NCBI GenBank assembly: GCA_037576195.1
Contig: CM075102.1
Location: 39,924,745-39,988,744, forward strand
Direction: 5' to 3'
Length of the DNA: 64,000 bases
From: Phytoseiulus persimilis
Taxonomy: Eukaryota > Arthropoda > Arachnida > Mesostigmata > Phytoseiidae
A program made the translations under genes and the position numbers. The notes beneath the pieces are model-generated. The model did not search any database and was not told the DNA's origin. It saw nothing but the letters and a program-made list of their open reading frames with translations. This document shows positions 10,801 through 23,576 of this stretch, in pieces (positions within the stretch are counted from its first letter, which is position 1; every line of letters starts with the position of its first letter).

Positions 10801-12016
10801 CTGGCCACGTCAGGCCCTTCATCGAAAGGTTCAGATCCACATTTTCCCGCTTTCTCGTCACACATCATTCCGCGAACTTCGTTCGAGTCCTAGTCAACAA
10901 AGTGGAGCGCCGTGCGGCATCTAAAAATATCCATCACCAGCCAGACTACGGGGAGCTCCTCGCGCGCCGGGGGAAAAAGTCGCCGCTTCGTTCACTTTGG
11001 TTGTGACAGCAGGAAAGACAGAATCACTCGCTGGAAAATATGATGCGGACAGGCTTCGACAAATGCGAGAGGCTGGCTCAAGTATGAAGCTCGGTAGATC
11101 CGCTTACCAAACCTCGGGAACGAGCTCCAAGTCAGTTCGACGCGATGGCGGAGCACGAAAAACAGCCTTCCACTCCTCCGCATTGAAAACTGGGAATTCA
11201 GACGGGGAATACAGAAGCTCAGTGTGAGCGCGAGGACTCTTCGCGGAAGGAACCCGGCCCAGCACGGGAACAACAATTGATGAGCTCTACGGCGAGGTCA
11301 GGCAGCGGAGGATGCTGAGCATGTTCTCTAGACGACCCTCAATGAAAACTCGCTGTCATTTTCCGACAGCGTTCCTCTCGGTTCCTGGAATCCTCCCCTC
11401 CAGACGTTCATGCGCACGCGTGAGTGCAAGGACGCCGCTGACGGCCCGTACTCCTAGAAATTCGTTAGCCCCGACTCATTTCCTGGCTCCGAGGGGCATG
11501 TCGAGATCGGGTTCGGAAGCTTGATCACTTCCAGATACCTGTGGCCACTCCCGGAGTTGAGACTCGATTCTCGATGAGATTCCCTCCGCATCAACAGGTT
11601 GGAACATCGGAGCTCGGATAGCTGCACTCGATGTCGATTGCGGTCGCGCCTTTCTCAAGCGATTGTGTATTATTCCGCGAATATCCGCATATCGGGCGCA
11701 TCTGACACGGAATGCCTGAGAGAAGCGCAGCTGATATCGCACCCGTTAGATAAAACGACTCTGTGGGCCCTACGGGAGCTCCCCGTAAGCCGGAAGCGGG
11801 AAGGTTGAGCATTCGGTGCTCTCGACTTATGGGTTTTCCGCTTCGACTAACGATTTTGCGTCGTCGTCTTTTTTTGGCTCGCAGCTGATAACGACATCAG
11901 ATCGCTGCGACTCGTCGTGGATTCCCGTGAACGGAAGAGTGATCGGATGAGCAACTACGGGGACCATCAAGATTGTACAAACTCGTGGCGAAGGATGAAT
12001 TCACGGGGACTTCCCT
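7804..12016. other. No recognisable gene
   Basis: This region holds only short overlapping open frames on both strands. None has motifs I can assign. One minus-strand frame (9370-9819) has two hydrophobic patches that look briefly receptor-like but match no GPCR landmark. A GAGC microsatellite lies at 8317-8335. If the receptor gene has 5' non-coding exons they could lie here, but I cannot place them. Confidence 0.5.
8317..8335 (+). repeat. CGAG tetranucleotide microsatellite
   Basis: Four perfect CGAG units are followed by CGA, with an imperfect unit just before (GCGAGTGAACGAG). This is an ordinary simple repeat. Confidence 0.85.
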
Positions 12017-12089
12017 GGAGCCCGATCGCCTATAGCCCGAATACCGGGAGCCCGAAGACCGAGGGCCCGGCATCGCGAGCCTGAATGAG
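12017..12089 (+). repeat. Degenerate 14-16-bp minisatellite (AGCCCGA core)
   Basis: About five tandem units of 14 to 16 bp share the core AGCCCGA or GCCCG: GGAGCCCGATCGCCTA, TAGCCCGAATACCG, GGAGCCCGAAGACCG, AGGGCCCGGCATCG and CGAGCCTGAATGAG. On the minus strand the core reads TATTCGGGCT. That resembles the ATTCGGG core of the unit in the inverted arms at 7171-7803 and in the array at 12979-13098. Confidence 0.7.
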
Positions 12090-12978
12090 AGTCGCCCAGC
12101 GGAGAGCTCGCAGGCTCAGTGAAGCACCCGTGATGGGCCACGTTGCTTCTGCTCGGAGTTGAGCGGTTACATCATCTCGGCCTCGTACGAAGCATGAGTC
12201 GCTATCCTTGTCTCTGAACGGAGAAGCGTTCGGAGGGTATTCCTACGACATCGCCCTTCTGAGCAAATGTAACCGACCTCGAGGAATAATACCTAGAGAG
12301 CGCTTCGGAAGAGCGACTGATTGAACTGATTGCTCCTATAGCCATTGAGTTTGCATGAAGAATCAGTGATCGTCTCCATGAAAACCGATGAATTGGCACC
12401 ACAGCTGCTAGATTGGAGGACAATTTTCACACCGAATTCATGACCCGTACGGTTCGAGGAAACTTAGCAGAGGTCACCTTTTTCACTCTCAGGACTCAGT
12501 CATTGATCGAGTCACCTGAGAGAGTCCCACAGAGCGAGAGAAAATCAGTTCTTCGAGGAACCAATAACATATCCGACAACTTCTGGGATCACGCAAGGGC
12601 CAGAGAGCTCGACTTGAGGAATTAACGTATCACTCATTTACTCCATGAAAATTGGTTCCACCGGAGTGGAGCTGTAACGCGTTCATCAACTTGATCCAAG
12701 CAGTCGGGCTATTGTCACGCGAATGACTCTCCAGCTCAGTTTGCAACTGAGATCGAAAAATCTTGGGTTGGGCATCTGTCCACCCTGTGCCCTCGCCCCG
12801 GGCACGCGACTTGAAGAAAGAGTGTCCGATCATATTTCCGAATCGTCGGGCAGTAAAAAGGCGCACAACAAGAGACGGCAGGGTCAACATTGCTCCGATG
12901 CCGATGTTGAATTCGCTCTCTTCAACCACAAGGTCCTACTTCTGACCTGAGAGGAGCGCGTTCATAGAAGCTTCAACG

Positions 12979-13098
12979 GGTTCACGCGCATTCGGCTGGG
13001 CGCAGCCTCATTTTGACTCGTGGCAATCGGGCTGACGGAGTCGGGCTCGCGGCACTCTGGCTCGCTGTATTCGGGGTGACGGCGATCGGGCTGGAGGG
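12979..13098 (+). repeat. Degenerate 15-bp minisatellite (TCGGG core)
   Basis: Units of 14-15 bp end in TCGGG or a close variant. They include CTGACGGAGTCGGG, CTCGCGGCACTCTGG, CTCGCTGTATTCGGG and GTGACGGCGATCGGG. Those from 13046 to 13090 keep an exact 15-bp period. Phased as ATTCGGGGTGACGG, the unit matches about 11 of 15 positions of GATTCGGGTAACTGG, the complement of the unit in the 7171-7803 arms. Confidence 0.75.
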
Positions 13099-16000
13099 AG
13101 GTAACCGAATGATATCAGATAGAGGTTCTCCACGAAGCGAGGTAGCCATGCCCCGATCGTGCTCTCGTGTGCTTGTTTCAGCATAGCCTTGCTACATTTT
13201 TGTAATGCAGGTCCACCGGGGCATGAAATTTCCCCACTCATTCCGTTCTCGTTTACATTTGTTTTTTCATTTTCGAATTATCTTCAACGCTGTTTCTTGG
13301 TGCCAAGCACCTGAAATGCAGCTTCTTGTGCAGTCATTCCGAGGCTGTTGAGAGTCCCGAGGGCCAGTCTAGACATGAGCTGGACTGCTTCGTTATGATA
13401 CGTGCTCGTTCAACCGAGGAGTCTATGCCGACGTGAAAGCGTCTCTGAGAAATCATCGAAAACTTGTGAGTTCATCCAAAGCAGGCCTAACACAGCGCAC
13501 GGTTTCGACTCGGGCCTATATCCAAGGAATGATGTCCTCCAAGATCGTGATCCGCTGCACGCAATACATGAGCTCAGAGCCCGATTCTCGCTCCGCTACA
13601 CCGGTTCGCTATTGGAGGTATCTTTTGCCTTTTCACAGTGGGAAGGGCCCTTGGAGATGGAGTTCCTGATTTCAATATGTCCGTCGACTGCTGGACCAAG
13701 AATCTCGAACGACTTTCCGCGCACCTGCGAACCGGCGAGACGCCATCTGCAGGGCCCCGTAGGGGCGAGAGTTGGCATGAGGAAGCTGTTTGTGGACCGG
13801 TGGCTGCGTTCGTGGCACGCCACTACAATGGGAACCGGATAACAGATGAACTTTAGTGAGCTTCCACGAAATACGTCCAGAGGCCGAGAAGGTTCCAAGA
13901 GAGTTCCACATCCAATCCTGCGGAGTCGCTCGTCCGTGTGACCGCACCGTGAGCCGTTCCGTCCGGGTAAACCGATTTCCGTGACCTTTGATTACCGTTG
14001 TTCCCACCCCTGGGAGAGCTTTTGGGTTCGTGACTTCCTTGGATCTGACATCGTGCCTCGGGGTGGGCAGAATTCTGAAACTTCCATTGGCTGCGCTCGT
14101 GCTCGGTGTGAGTCGAGAAAATGACCGGTACGCAGCGGAGCCGCGTTGTGACGAAATCGCCTCCTGAAAATCCTCGACGCTCCCACGCGAAGAGCCATAA
14201 TCTGTACGAACAAGCTCGACGGTGATCGGTCAGGAGGGCCGTGCAAGAGCATGCAGCTGGGGCAAATTGACCGCGCACACTTCTCTGTTCCGGCCGCTCG
14301 CAACAGGGCGCTACAGCTGACTCGATGCTAGAAAACAGGCACTGAGGCATTCAGTCATCCGAGCAGAGGAGCGAACAGCGCAATTGATCGATTTCCGAAA
14401 TCCATCTTGTTGCCACTCATCGGTGTGCTGATACACAGTCATGGCATACGACTAGACCACGTAAAGGATTTGAGGAGAAACTCGAGCTTCGGGGATTGTC
14501 CATCGAGTGAAACAGCGACAACTCACACGTCAGAACCGTGAAATCGTTTCCAAGAGCCGCTGGAGGCAGCAGAACGCTCCCACCTTGTTTCACTCTCCCG
14601 TTCCTTTGATCAGCGCAGCGCTCCGAGGGTTCTGACCTCGGAGACGAAACATATTGTGTCGACGTGACAGATATGTTGCACGATCAAACTCTGAACCGTC
14701 GAAGATCGGAAAGTGACGGAGAGAGAGAGGCGAGCACAGGCACGTACATCCACGGGCTCATCTGAGAGCGAAAAACATTCGTATGAACATACGTCACGGA
14801 GCTGACATATTGCGACCGTTCTCACGGCGCAAACACCCGCTGACGATCTGAGAGGCTCCGACAACGCGTTCGAAAGTTTTCCGCAGGTGTCAGCGACAGA
14901 TCCGTCGCTGGCGGTCGCGATTTGCGATGGCCGCTCTGGTTTGCGACGTCGTGCTCGACGGCGCGCAGTCGTGCGCGCGCCTCCAGGCTTTTCGGTAGGT
15001 GCGCACGTTGCCATGAACGTGTTCGCCGGCGCTTTGCATGGCGGCACGTGAGACGGGACGGGAATCGGGGAAGCAAGGCGAGCGGCGCTAAATCAGATCA
15101 AAGGCTGCTCCTCTACCGGTAACTAACGCAGCCTCTCAGCGCTCACGAATTATGTCTGGATACTCGCGCACCGCTGCTGCCGCCGAACCTCAGCAGACCG
15201 GAATGGTTGACCTCTCACGTCAGACGACTGCGAACTCTTCTGCTTTCTCCGAGGGGTCTGTCTCAGTTCGCTCCGAATCTGTCTCCCCGATCATCAGACC
15301 TCAGCTACCCCAGGCTGAAAGTCCGACGATCGGACGAGTGTGGATGCTTCTCGTGACCGCAGAGAACGCCCTGATTTAGGTGACTCCCGAGGAACTCGGG
15401 TGCGACGGTTTCTCAGTCAGTGGAGAACTCCACTAAAAGCCGAGAACTATCGTCTCGGTGGTCCGAAATTTCGAGCGTCTGTCGTTAAGCCGGGACCCCC
15501 ATGACAGTATTCCACGACTCACAGCGCGAGTCCGGTTGTCAACCATACGACTCCGAAGCCAGGACGCCAGGCATTAGAGCTGAACGGGGGTCGTCGTGAA
15601 TAATTCTGTGTCGTGACATTTTCCCCGGAAGCCGCGATGAAAACGAAAACATCGTGGCCCAGCATCATCAGCAACGCGTCTCCCCACATGCGCGGCAAAA
15701 CCCTCGTCTCACCCGAAGCTTAGTCGCGACGTGACAGCGAAGCAGCTGGAAATTAGTGTTTCTGTCGGGTCCGAGACCAAATTCAACAGAAAGCGGTGGT
15801 CTTCGCCGTCACCCGCGAAGCCAGAACGAAACGCGGTCAGGGGATTGAATCAGAGAGGGGTTCGAGTCCGCCGAGGGAGCTCGCGGCCGAATTCGGGGTG
15901 GCCCCGGGCGAGCGCCGACGGAAACAGCCTCTACGACGACGACAGGAGCAGCTCCTCGTGAGTTCTGTCACCGTCAGACTCCTTGCGGGCAGGGCTCGTT

Positions 16001-16822
16001 GAACGATTGCTCCCGTAATGATCCATCATCAATCACCCGGCGTTGTGACCAGCAATAAGAGGCTCGTTCCGAAAAATTATGGTGTTCGTAAAACAGCATT
16101 TTATTGGACTGCGTTGCGGGTTGTCGGAATGTCGATGGCGTCATGCTGGAGCACGTTTCCCGCATGCCGTGTGCTGCACGGATTTATCGTAGCGGCCACC
16201 AGAATCAGCTCTTTACGACTGAGTTTTATGACGTCACTCGGCATCCGCGCGAGTCGGACAAACGAGAGAAAGATAGAAGACTATCAGGAAACGGGCAGCT
16301 CGGACCTGGGGTTCAACGGCGCATCGAGCGACTCGGTCAGGGAGAAGGAGGTGTATGTACATACTTGCGCAAATGAGCGGACACGAGTCTCCGTGTGTTT
16401 CCAGGGGCCTCTCAGCTGCAGACGCACCCCGAAAGTAGAACACATGAAACGACCCCATAACGATCTGGCTCCGCGACCGAGGCTTTCCCCGAACCACTCG
16501 TTCAACTCGCGGAGCGCAAACACCTCGATCCGCTTGAGATGTGGTTCTCGACCGCGACCAGAATCGCACAGGAACACTCCGACAGGGCTGACTCGGCGTC
16601 GAAGTGTTCCGATGTTTGAATTGATCCCCGTCACTCGCTCGAGGTCGGATCCAACAATGGCAGCATCGTATCGGCTGTGTTGTTACACGATGCGCGCTCC
16701 GAAGATTCATTCTCCCTCGTTCCGTACCGAATCGTTTCCGCATTTGCTCGTTGACGCGGCCCACGAAGCGGCAGCAGCGACGCTGCGGTGCACTCGACCT
16801 TCGCCGTATCGCTAATGGAACT

Positions 16823-16841
16823 TCGTCGTCGTCGTCGTCGT
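16823..16841 (+). repeat. TCG trinucleotide microsatellite
   Basis: This is a run of six perfect TCG units. It gives poly-Arg, poly-Asp or poly-Val-like stretches in the overlapping open frames, which partly explains why those frames are open. Confidence 0.85.
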
Positions 16842-19800
16842 GGTCTTGATCGCCCCAACCGTTCGAAGGAGCCATATTTCAAAATCAGCGGGAAATGGAA
16901 CGGACGAATCATTTGTATCAAGTGCAAAACACGGGCGACGGGATCATCGGCTTCAATTAACGACAGGAGTTCTGTAACCGACAACTGCCGACAGTGCGTC
17001 CGGAGGGATCATCGAGTTTTGGTCGACGCTCGACAACGACGGGGAGAAATGATCCGCGAGATCCTTGACCGTCAAGTCGGAACCTGGGCTCGCTGCGCTC
17101 GAGCAGAAATCACCGCGAGCCTCCGCTCTGCTGTGGCTCCCGGGCCAGGGATCGTTCCGTTAATCAAGAGGACCCTCGAGCTAACGACAATGACTGAATA
17201 AGACCCCGGCTTTCACTCTCATCGCCATTTTATTGTTCGGTCAGCTGGTCGCTCACCGCAGCTCTCCCCGGGCTCTTCAAAAACCCGTTCCGATGCCTCC
17301 GAACTTGATTTCCATTCATCAACCCGGCGTCAGTGTCGCATGGAGTCAGTGCTCTCCCTTTGTTGTTTGCCCTCGGGCGGCGGAAGCTTCTTCGCTTTTT
17401 TCGGATTCAACACTGGATACGCGAGCCCATTGTTCTCGAGGGCGTCCGAGAGGGTCTTGGCCCAGAGAGAGAGAGAGAAAGATCGATGTTTCGAGATCGG
17501 TTGCCCCAGCGAGCGTTGGGAGCGAGTCTCCCGGAACGGACGGAAGTCCGACGTAGCTTGGAGTCTTCGGTACCTTCCAGGGTGGCCAGAACCTCCTTCA
17601 CGGCTCTCGTGTGGAACTCTCTCGGAAACGTGGTGAGGCCTGAAGGAGCGATCTGCCGGGTTTGCTCCTCGGGGAGTATGTTGAAGAGGACTCAATGGAA
17701 CCTTCGGCGCGAATCGGATCCTCGCGCTGCAGTTGGCTGTGGTTTCGTTCGACCGAAAGAAGCTGGGCGGCCCATTCTGCATGGATGTCGAACATGAGCA
17801 ATAGTTGTGGCGGCGCGCGAGCCGGCCATTGTTTCCTCAGAACAGGCAGGAAGGAGCATACGAATGACAAAGTTCCATCGCAGGAGACCATGGTCGCATT
17901 AATATCCGCAAGTAAATAGCAGCAAGGCACCCAATCCGTCCGCCCGTTCGTCGGAAGCTTGGCGGGCGGCAAAGATATCACCGAGGGATTTTCTCCATTT
18001 CCTCTCGTCATAGCAGTGCTTGGCCAGCAGCGTGCTGGCCTGAATCACGTTCGCTTGGAAATCACCGACCGAAGTCTCCTCATACATAATCACAAGGATG
18101 ACGCTGGCCAAATAGGATCATGACTCGGTCTTACTGGCTGTGGATTCCGCACGAATCTAATAAGATCCGGCTCAAGTTACTCATTCGACAGAACCTCGAC
18201 CGCGTGCTAGGCATCGAGACTCTCACACCAAAGGTCCAGCTTGGTTTGATTGAGTTCCTCACAAGCTGACGTGCCGCTTCTCCCAGAGCCTCATTCTCCA
18301 AGCTGCCCGGATCTCCCGGCCTATTTTAAGCCTCTTTCGTTCCATAGTCCTCGTCGAGTTACGTAACCCGTCGACTCCTTGTCCTCCGACCGGTGTGCCA
18401 ACTCCTCTCCGAGGAAGTTTATGATGGGATCGGTTTCTGAGGCTTCTCTCCTAATCGCCGCTGAGTTCCTTGAGCTGTTCTCCTGCTTTTCCCGAAATGC
18501 CTTTCCGCCTCCTCCTGCTCGCTTCACGACGTCACTGTTCTCTCCACTCTCTCGTCTTCTCTTCCAGACTACCTGTTGTTGAGCGACTCAGCCAGCATCT
18601 TTTCCCGTCCTCGATGGCCTCCGTGGTCGTTTCTCCCTCGTTCCTTGTCTGCCACTCCGACCGGGATGATGGAGGTCCTTTTGCGGCCAGCCTCCTCCAG
18701 CCGGAGGTTTCCCATAACCGCGACTCCTCTATTTTCTTGCGAGTTCCGCCTCGGTTGCTTGATGTTTGCCTCGGTTGCGAAGCTCACACCGCTCGGAAAC
18801 TGTCTCCAGTGATCTAGATCTGGAAGATGGTCGATCGTGAACACACACGGGTTTCGGTGTTCAGCTCCAAACGATTCCCGCGGGAGAAGATCCTCGGCTC
18901 GGCGATCTAGAGATATCATCCATCCTGGGTATGTTCGTTTGAGAGGAATGTTCAGTCTGAACCCATTCGGGCTTCCTGCCACCAGTTGCCCCTATAAACC
19001 TGAGCGCTTCACCTACTCAGAGTGCATTCACCCCACACAGGAGTTCTGACCCCCCCCTAAATTTCGAATTCTGTTCTGAGAGGGGTAGAGCTCACGCTGA
19101 AAGCTCTAGGAACTCATCGGAACTCCTCGAACGAAGATACTCTGAAGTTGAAGCTTGCGCAGGAGGCTCGTGTCGTTGCGGAGAGCGAACGCCGCCGATT
19201 CGTCAGCGACGGAGATGGGATCTTTCGGACTTCGTCTCGAGAGAGACTGGAAGACCGCCAGTCGGAGATGACTTCTACGCCTCTTGATTTTCCTCTCGGA
19301 AGTTCCGTAATTGGAATATCTCGACGAAACAGTCCGAGACGTGGAATTCCTGAAATCGTCGCGCTCGGATCCCCATGAATCGTTGGGAAATTCTTCGTCG
19401 ACGCTCGAATCACTACCGGAGGTTCGCGCCGACTTTGATAAATCTCTCAGGATTGGAACAATTTCAAGCCGCGTTTCCGGTGGTAAACGCAACGAAACGC
19501 TCGAGTAGTTGCTGCTCCCCAAACGAGCCACTTGTTCCTCATCAACCGTTCGGAGACGATTCGAGCAACGATTATGTTCATCGTTATTGCGACATGTTCC
19601 GCTCGGGTCCGAGATTCGCCAATCTAACGCGCTCGAGTAGTTCCCGCGAGTGTGGCGCAGAGGTGCGTTCTCATTCGGGCTCGGTGGATTCCAAGCCTAC
19701 GGAGGCGGCGGTGGTCGATCTGCTGAAGCCGAGTGAGCACCGATCGTGAAGAAAAACTCCTCCTAAATAGCTCGCCGAGACGACGGAGACTCATTCCTCT

Positions 19801-20490
19801 GAGCTGCCATTGCTTTCGTCTGACCGATCAAGATTCCGGCGGCACGTAGGCGGAATTCGAAAATTTCATGTTGCTGGGGAGTGAGCGTGGAACCGGGAAA
19901 ATTCCATGTGGGCGCCGGTTCTCTATTCGCTCCGAGGCCGTGTTTTTGAAGATGGATGCTCAGCTTCACTGTCGAAAACGTCACTCGTGATCACTCCGTT
20001 CGGAGTGGGGCGGGGGGGAAGAGGAGCCTGTCGGGTCGCGAAGGATATCGACCCGCCTTCCGAGACCACGCCGTGGACGACGCCGCCAATTCGGAAGTGA
20101 TTCCCTGATCAAAGGCCGCAGCTCTCAAGCGTCGGCTGAAGTCCTCAGCGAATGTCCAACTCGAACTTCCGCGAGTTATTCATGGAGAGCAGACGACGCC
20201 GGGACGGGATCTCGGACAAGCTCGACCCGCACAGTTCCCGGAGGTGGGCCGCATCGGTCCCTTCGATATTTTTCCGATAGGAGTTTGCCATTTTCCCGCT
20301 CATGGTCATCCTCACTCGGTCACATACCGGGCCGTTCATATGGAAATCCTGCCGAAGTGCCTCGGCGTAGAACTATCATCGTCACGATTTTTCTCTCCCT
20401 AATTAACGCCGTCACCGTGTAATCAACGTCATTTAGGTCTTGGTTATACGCCGAGGGCGGCGGGTGGACAGGGGTTCCGAATGTATGCAA

Positions 20491-20508
20491 AGCAGCAGCA
20501 GCAGCAGC
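20491..20508 (+). repeat. AGC trinucleotide microsatellite
   Basis: Six perfect AGC units (CAG/CTG class) lie here, in no recognised coding frame. Confidence 0.9.
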
Positions 20509-22103
20509 TAACGAACTGGGTGATGTTCAGCGAAGTTTTTGACGCGGCAACTTGACGATAACGTTCATGGGAATGCTCATATTGATGATTCCCCGAGGCG
20601 ACAGTGCCGATAAATGTTGTAGACGCACTCGGAAACTTGTGCGTGCGTCGACTCCGTTCCGTCAGAATGAGCGTGCATGACATTCAACGAGTGGGGACAG
20701 GCGTACAGCTTCCTCTGGTTCTGTCTACCGAACGCTCGAAAGTCTCGCGTGCTCGCCTGCGTGAGCGAACGCTCGCTGCGACCATGGAGCCGCGCGCAGG
20801 GAATTAGCATCACTTACTCGAGTGCACGCTGAGTGGCGCACGGCTTGGTCTGCCAAAACAAGGATCGCGGAGTGCGCGCTCCAAAGATACATGCCGAAAC
20901 TTGGCGAAGGGAACGGGAGCTGGGACACGCGATCCGAATAAGGCTTGGAAGTGACATGGGAGTCACGTCTTGCGCTAGCGGCTCAACCGTGTGTACGAGC
21001 TGCTCCGAGGAAATCAGTAGCCTTGTCGGGAGCAACATTTTTTCGTCCTCGACGCGGCTTATGAGCGGACAATGGCGACCGCCACGTGAAACTTGCGCTA
21101 TCAGACTCGAGCGAGACTCAATCCACCAGCGCTGAAGCACAAGTTCTCGATACGGGATTCCGTGACCTCTCCGTCTGCTGGACGATATCAGCGTCCGGGT
21201 CGGACCGACGCACGGCTTCGAAGCGGTTTCCTTCAGAGCTCTTCGCTCTCATCAGCCCCTGTTCCTTTTAGACCACAGTCACCAGTGGCTCAGGAGCTAC
21301 AGGTGGCGACAGGCCCCATCAGGCACGTACTGTTAGAGGAGGAGGGAAAGTCAGCCGAGTTGAATGGTTCCAGCCAATCAACTCGTCATTCCAAGCTCTC
21401 ACACTGACGCCTTTCGGAAAATTGGTTCGGGGGAAAACTCTCGCGATCAGACTCAAGAGAATCTGTTGCCGAAGCAAATTGGCCGCCCGGGTGCACGGCG
21501 GCTGAACAGCCGAGGGGATGGCTCCTTGTTCGAATGAACGAACGAGCTAGACGGGAGACCGGGGGCAAATGGGATTCGCGCAAACTAATGGGTTTTCACA
21601 CGACAAGGCGCAGAGTGAAGAATAAGGAGGCTCGCATGCCGGCGACGCCGCGCCGGATCTGTCGCTTGCGATTGAGAAAGTTCGGCATTCAACCGGTGTT
21701 TGGATGGGTGGACGCTGCGACGGAAAGCGAGAAGCCCAACGAACGAAGAAGCAATCATATGTTTGAGTGCACACGTGTCTCGTTGCTAAAATCTGTCAAT
21801 GTCAGCTTTATGTTCGAGTTTGAATTTTCAAACTGACTACGATTGCGGCTTCTCCTCCCGAATAGCATCTCTGCGGGCAGGGAGCAAACTTTTCGGTCCG
21901 AACATGCCCAGATCCGAGAGATTCGGGCAACCCTCCTCTCCGAGCGGGGGGTTGGGGGGTATGCGCGACCGACGACCATGATTTTCCCGGCAGCGCAAAC
22001 ACGAACCCGATGCTGATCGTGGGATCGCGAGCCGATAACAATAAATTCAAATCGAATAACTCCGATTCGGCACCCAGTTTTTCCTCAAAAGCCTCCGGAG
22101 AGA

Positions 22104-22131
22104 AATGAATGAATGAATGAAAGGAAGGAAG
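22104..22131 (+). repeat. GAAT then AAGG microsatellite
   Basis: A short run of GAAT units passes directly into AAGG units. This is a compound simple repeat. Confidence 0.85.
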
Positions 22132-23053
22132 CCCCCATCCCGTAGGCAGTCAAAGAGCGAACCGAACAACCACCCGCCGCCTGGGTCCTTCGGATGACAA
22201 ATTCAAATGCGAGAACGCATCGCTTTGTGAGATTTTTCCCAGGAATCTAATCAATTTCCGTTCGCTGAGCCGAATCGGTGGACAGGGAATCTGGACCGAA
22301 ATCGTTGGAATCTCTCGTCTCGCTCCTCGAGCTGATCACGAGGTAGATCCCAGCACCAAGGGAAGAACTGAATGTCCGATCAGATTCAATTACACGGTGA
22401 CGACGTCCGATTCCACTGTGTTTGAGAGACTGACCAACGATTCAGAATGAACTCCCAGCGAATGTGGTCTCAGCAGCACAGTCGATTAATCGCGCTGGCG
22501 GCTCGGCGGCAAAACTCGGATGAGGGATCCGGCGAGAGTTTTGCTCACAGAAAACCGTGACGGCCCCCATTGCTTTCATCACAAGCCATTCTCTCGGGCT
22601 GAGTTACTGATTAAGAGATGGTATCCTGAACAAATAGAAGGAACGTGCGGAATGACATGGGAACAAATGTTCAGCGGTCCGGGCAGGAGCGCTTGATGGC
22701 CGCTTCCAGCCCTCTGCTATCACAGTCAGGACCTCCGGGGTAGCGAGCAAAGTGGGATTTTTAGAACGTCCGTCGCTTGTCTAGACATTCTCGCTACACT
22801 GACCCGGGCTCTCGACTCGTTAGACAGAGAAGCTCTTCAAGAAACTAAGACTCGTTCCTGCTCCCGGTCCCATACTTTCACTTATACAGTTCCTGCTTTT
22901 ACTCAGTCTCCGACGACCGTTGTAATTGCTACTGCGGCTGTCGCTGTGCCAGCGAGAGGAGCGGGGGAGAGAGCTGTCGAGAAAGTCCCCTCGCCGCGCA
23001 TGGTTGATAGTTTGCAATTGTCCGGGGCGGTCAATGTACAATATTCGAAGGAG

Positions 23054-23383
23054 ATGTCCTCCTCTCTCGAGACCTTGTTCTTCCGACGCAAAGTCGCCGA
23101 CCTCTGTCTATTCTACCGATACTTCCATGGAAGATGTTCAGCCGAAATCTCTTCCCTCGTTCCTCCCTTTTCGGTCCCTGTCCGTGTAACCAGACGTAGT
23201 GCCAAGCAACACCCCTATTCTGTCCAATTATTCACCAATCGTTCTGCTCAGTTCGACTCGACCTTCTTCCCTCGCACATCTCGTCTTTGGAATGCCCTTC
23301 CCTCTCAAGCCATCCCTTCAATCTACGATCCCAAACTCTTTCGGACTTCTATCCTCTCGCATCTTCCAGATAATGAGCCTTAG
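23054..23383 (+). pseudogene. LINE reverse transcriptase C-terminal tail (fragment)
   Basis: The frame shows the conserved LINE tail in order: FFRRKVADLCLFYRYFHGRC, SSLVPP, a TRRSAKQHPYSVQL block, then FFPRTSRLWNALP and an ending LFRTSILSHL. This block follows the thumb region in Jockey- and CR1-like elements. The stretch is uninterrupted over about 109 codons. The open frame extends upstream to 22946 but loses resemblance there (Arg-, Pro- and Val-rich sequence), so the upstream part is probably flanking DNA. The fragment cannot be active. Confidence 0.88.
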
Positions 23384-23576
23384 GATTCTTTTAGTGGGTA
23401 TTATCTTATGAGTCCCACAATCTAGCTGAATTTTCCATTCTTCTGGGCCGTGCGTAAATGCATTTTTTTCCTATGGCTCTTCTGTCTTCTCCCATTATCG
23501 TTTCCCCCTTTTCCACACGCACAGTTCCTTTAGTGAATAATAGGGTCCACCATTTGTGAGTTGTCGGAAAAAAAAA
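23054..23576 (+). mobile_element. LINE (non-LTR retrotransposon) 3' fragment, Jockey/CR1 group
   Basis: This is a 5'-truncated non-LTR retrotransposon copy. It keeps the extreme C-terminus of the reverse transcriptase protein (to the TAG at 23381-23383), about 185 bp of 3' UTR, and a run of nine A (23568-23576) taken as the tail. Truncation at the 5' end is usual for LINEs because reverse transcription starts at the 3' end. The poly-A favours the Jockey clade over CR1, whose ends are short tandem repeats. I did not find a target-site duplication, and the exact 5' break is uncertain by some tens of bases. The catalytic reverse transcriptase and endonuclease parts are absent. Confidence 0.85.

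Larger units (their letters stand above)
13101..23053. other. No recognisable gene; scattered simple repeats
   Basis: Open frames of up to 265 codons occur (16018-16815 on the plus strand), always overlapped by others on the opposite strand. Their translations are rich in Arg, Ser and Pro with no domain pattern. The minus-strand frame 18569-18982 ends in a plausible-looking REKMLAESLNNR, but I cannot assign it. Simple repeats lie at 16823-16841, 20491-20508 and 22104-22131. Confidence 0.5.

Noticed and set aside
15850-15890. tRNA-like T-arm motif (GGGTTCGAGTCC)
   Set aside because: The flanking bases do not form the five-pair stem, and no acceptor, D or anticodon arm is in place. Similar TTCGA motifs near 23690, 36613, 52190 and 57260 fail for the same reason; TCGA is simply common here.
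16018-16815. 265-codon plus-strand open frame
   Set aside because: It is overlapped almost throughout by long frames on the minus strand, is Arg- and Ser-rich without any domain pattern, and contains a region where neighbouring frames are open because of composition. Length is near what chance allows.
18321-18982. Adjacent minus-strand frames rich in charged residues, considered as a transposon gag-like or nuclear protein
   Set aside because: No zinc knuckle, domain or repeat structure is visible, and there are no flanking element ends.
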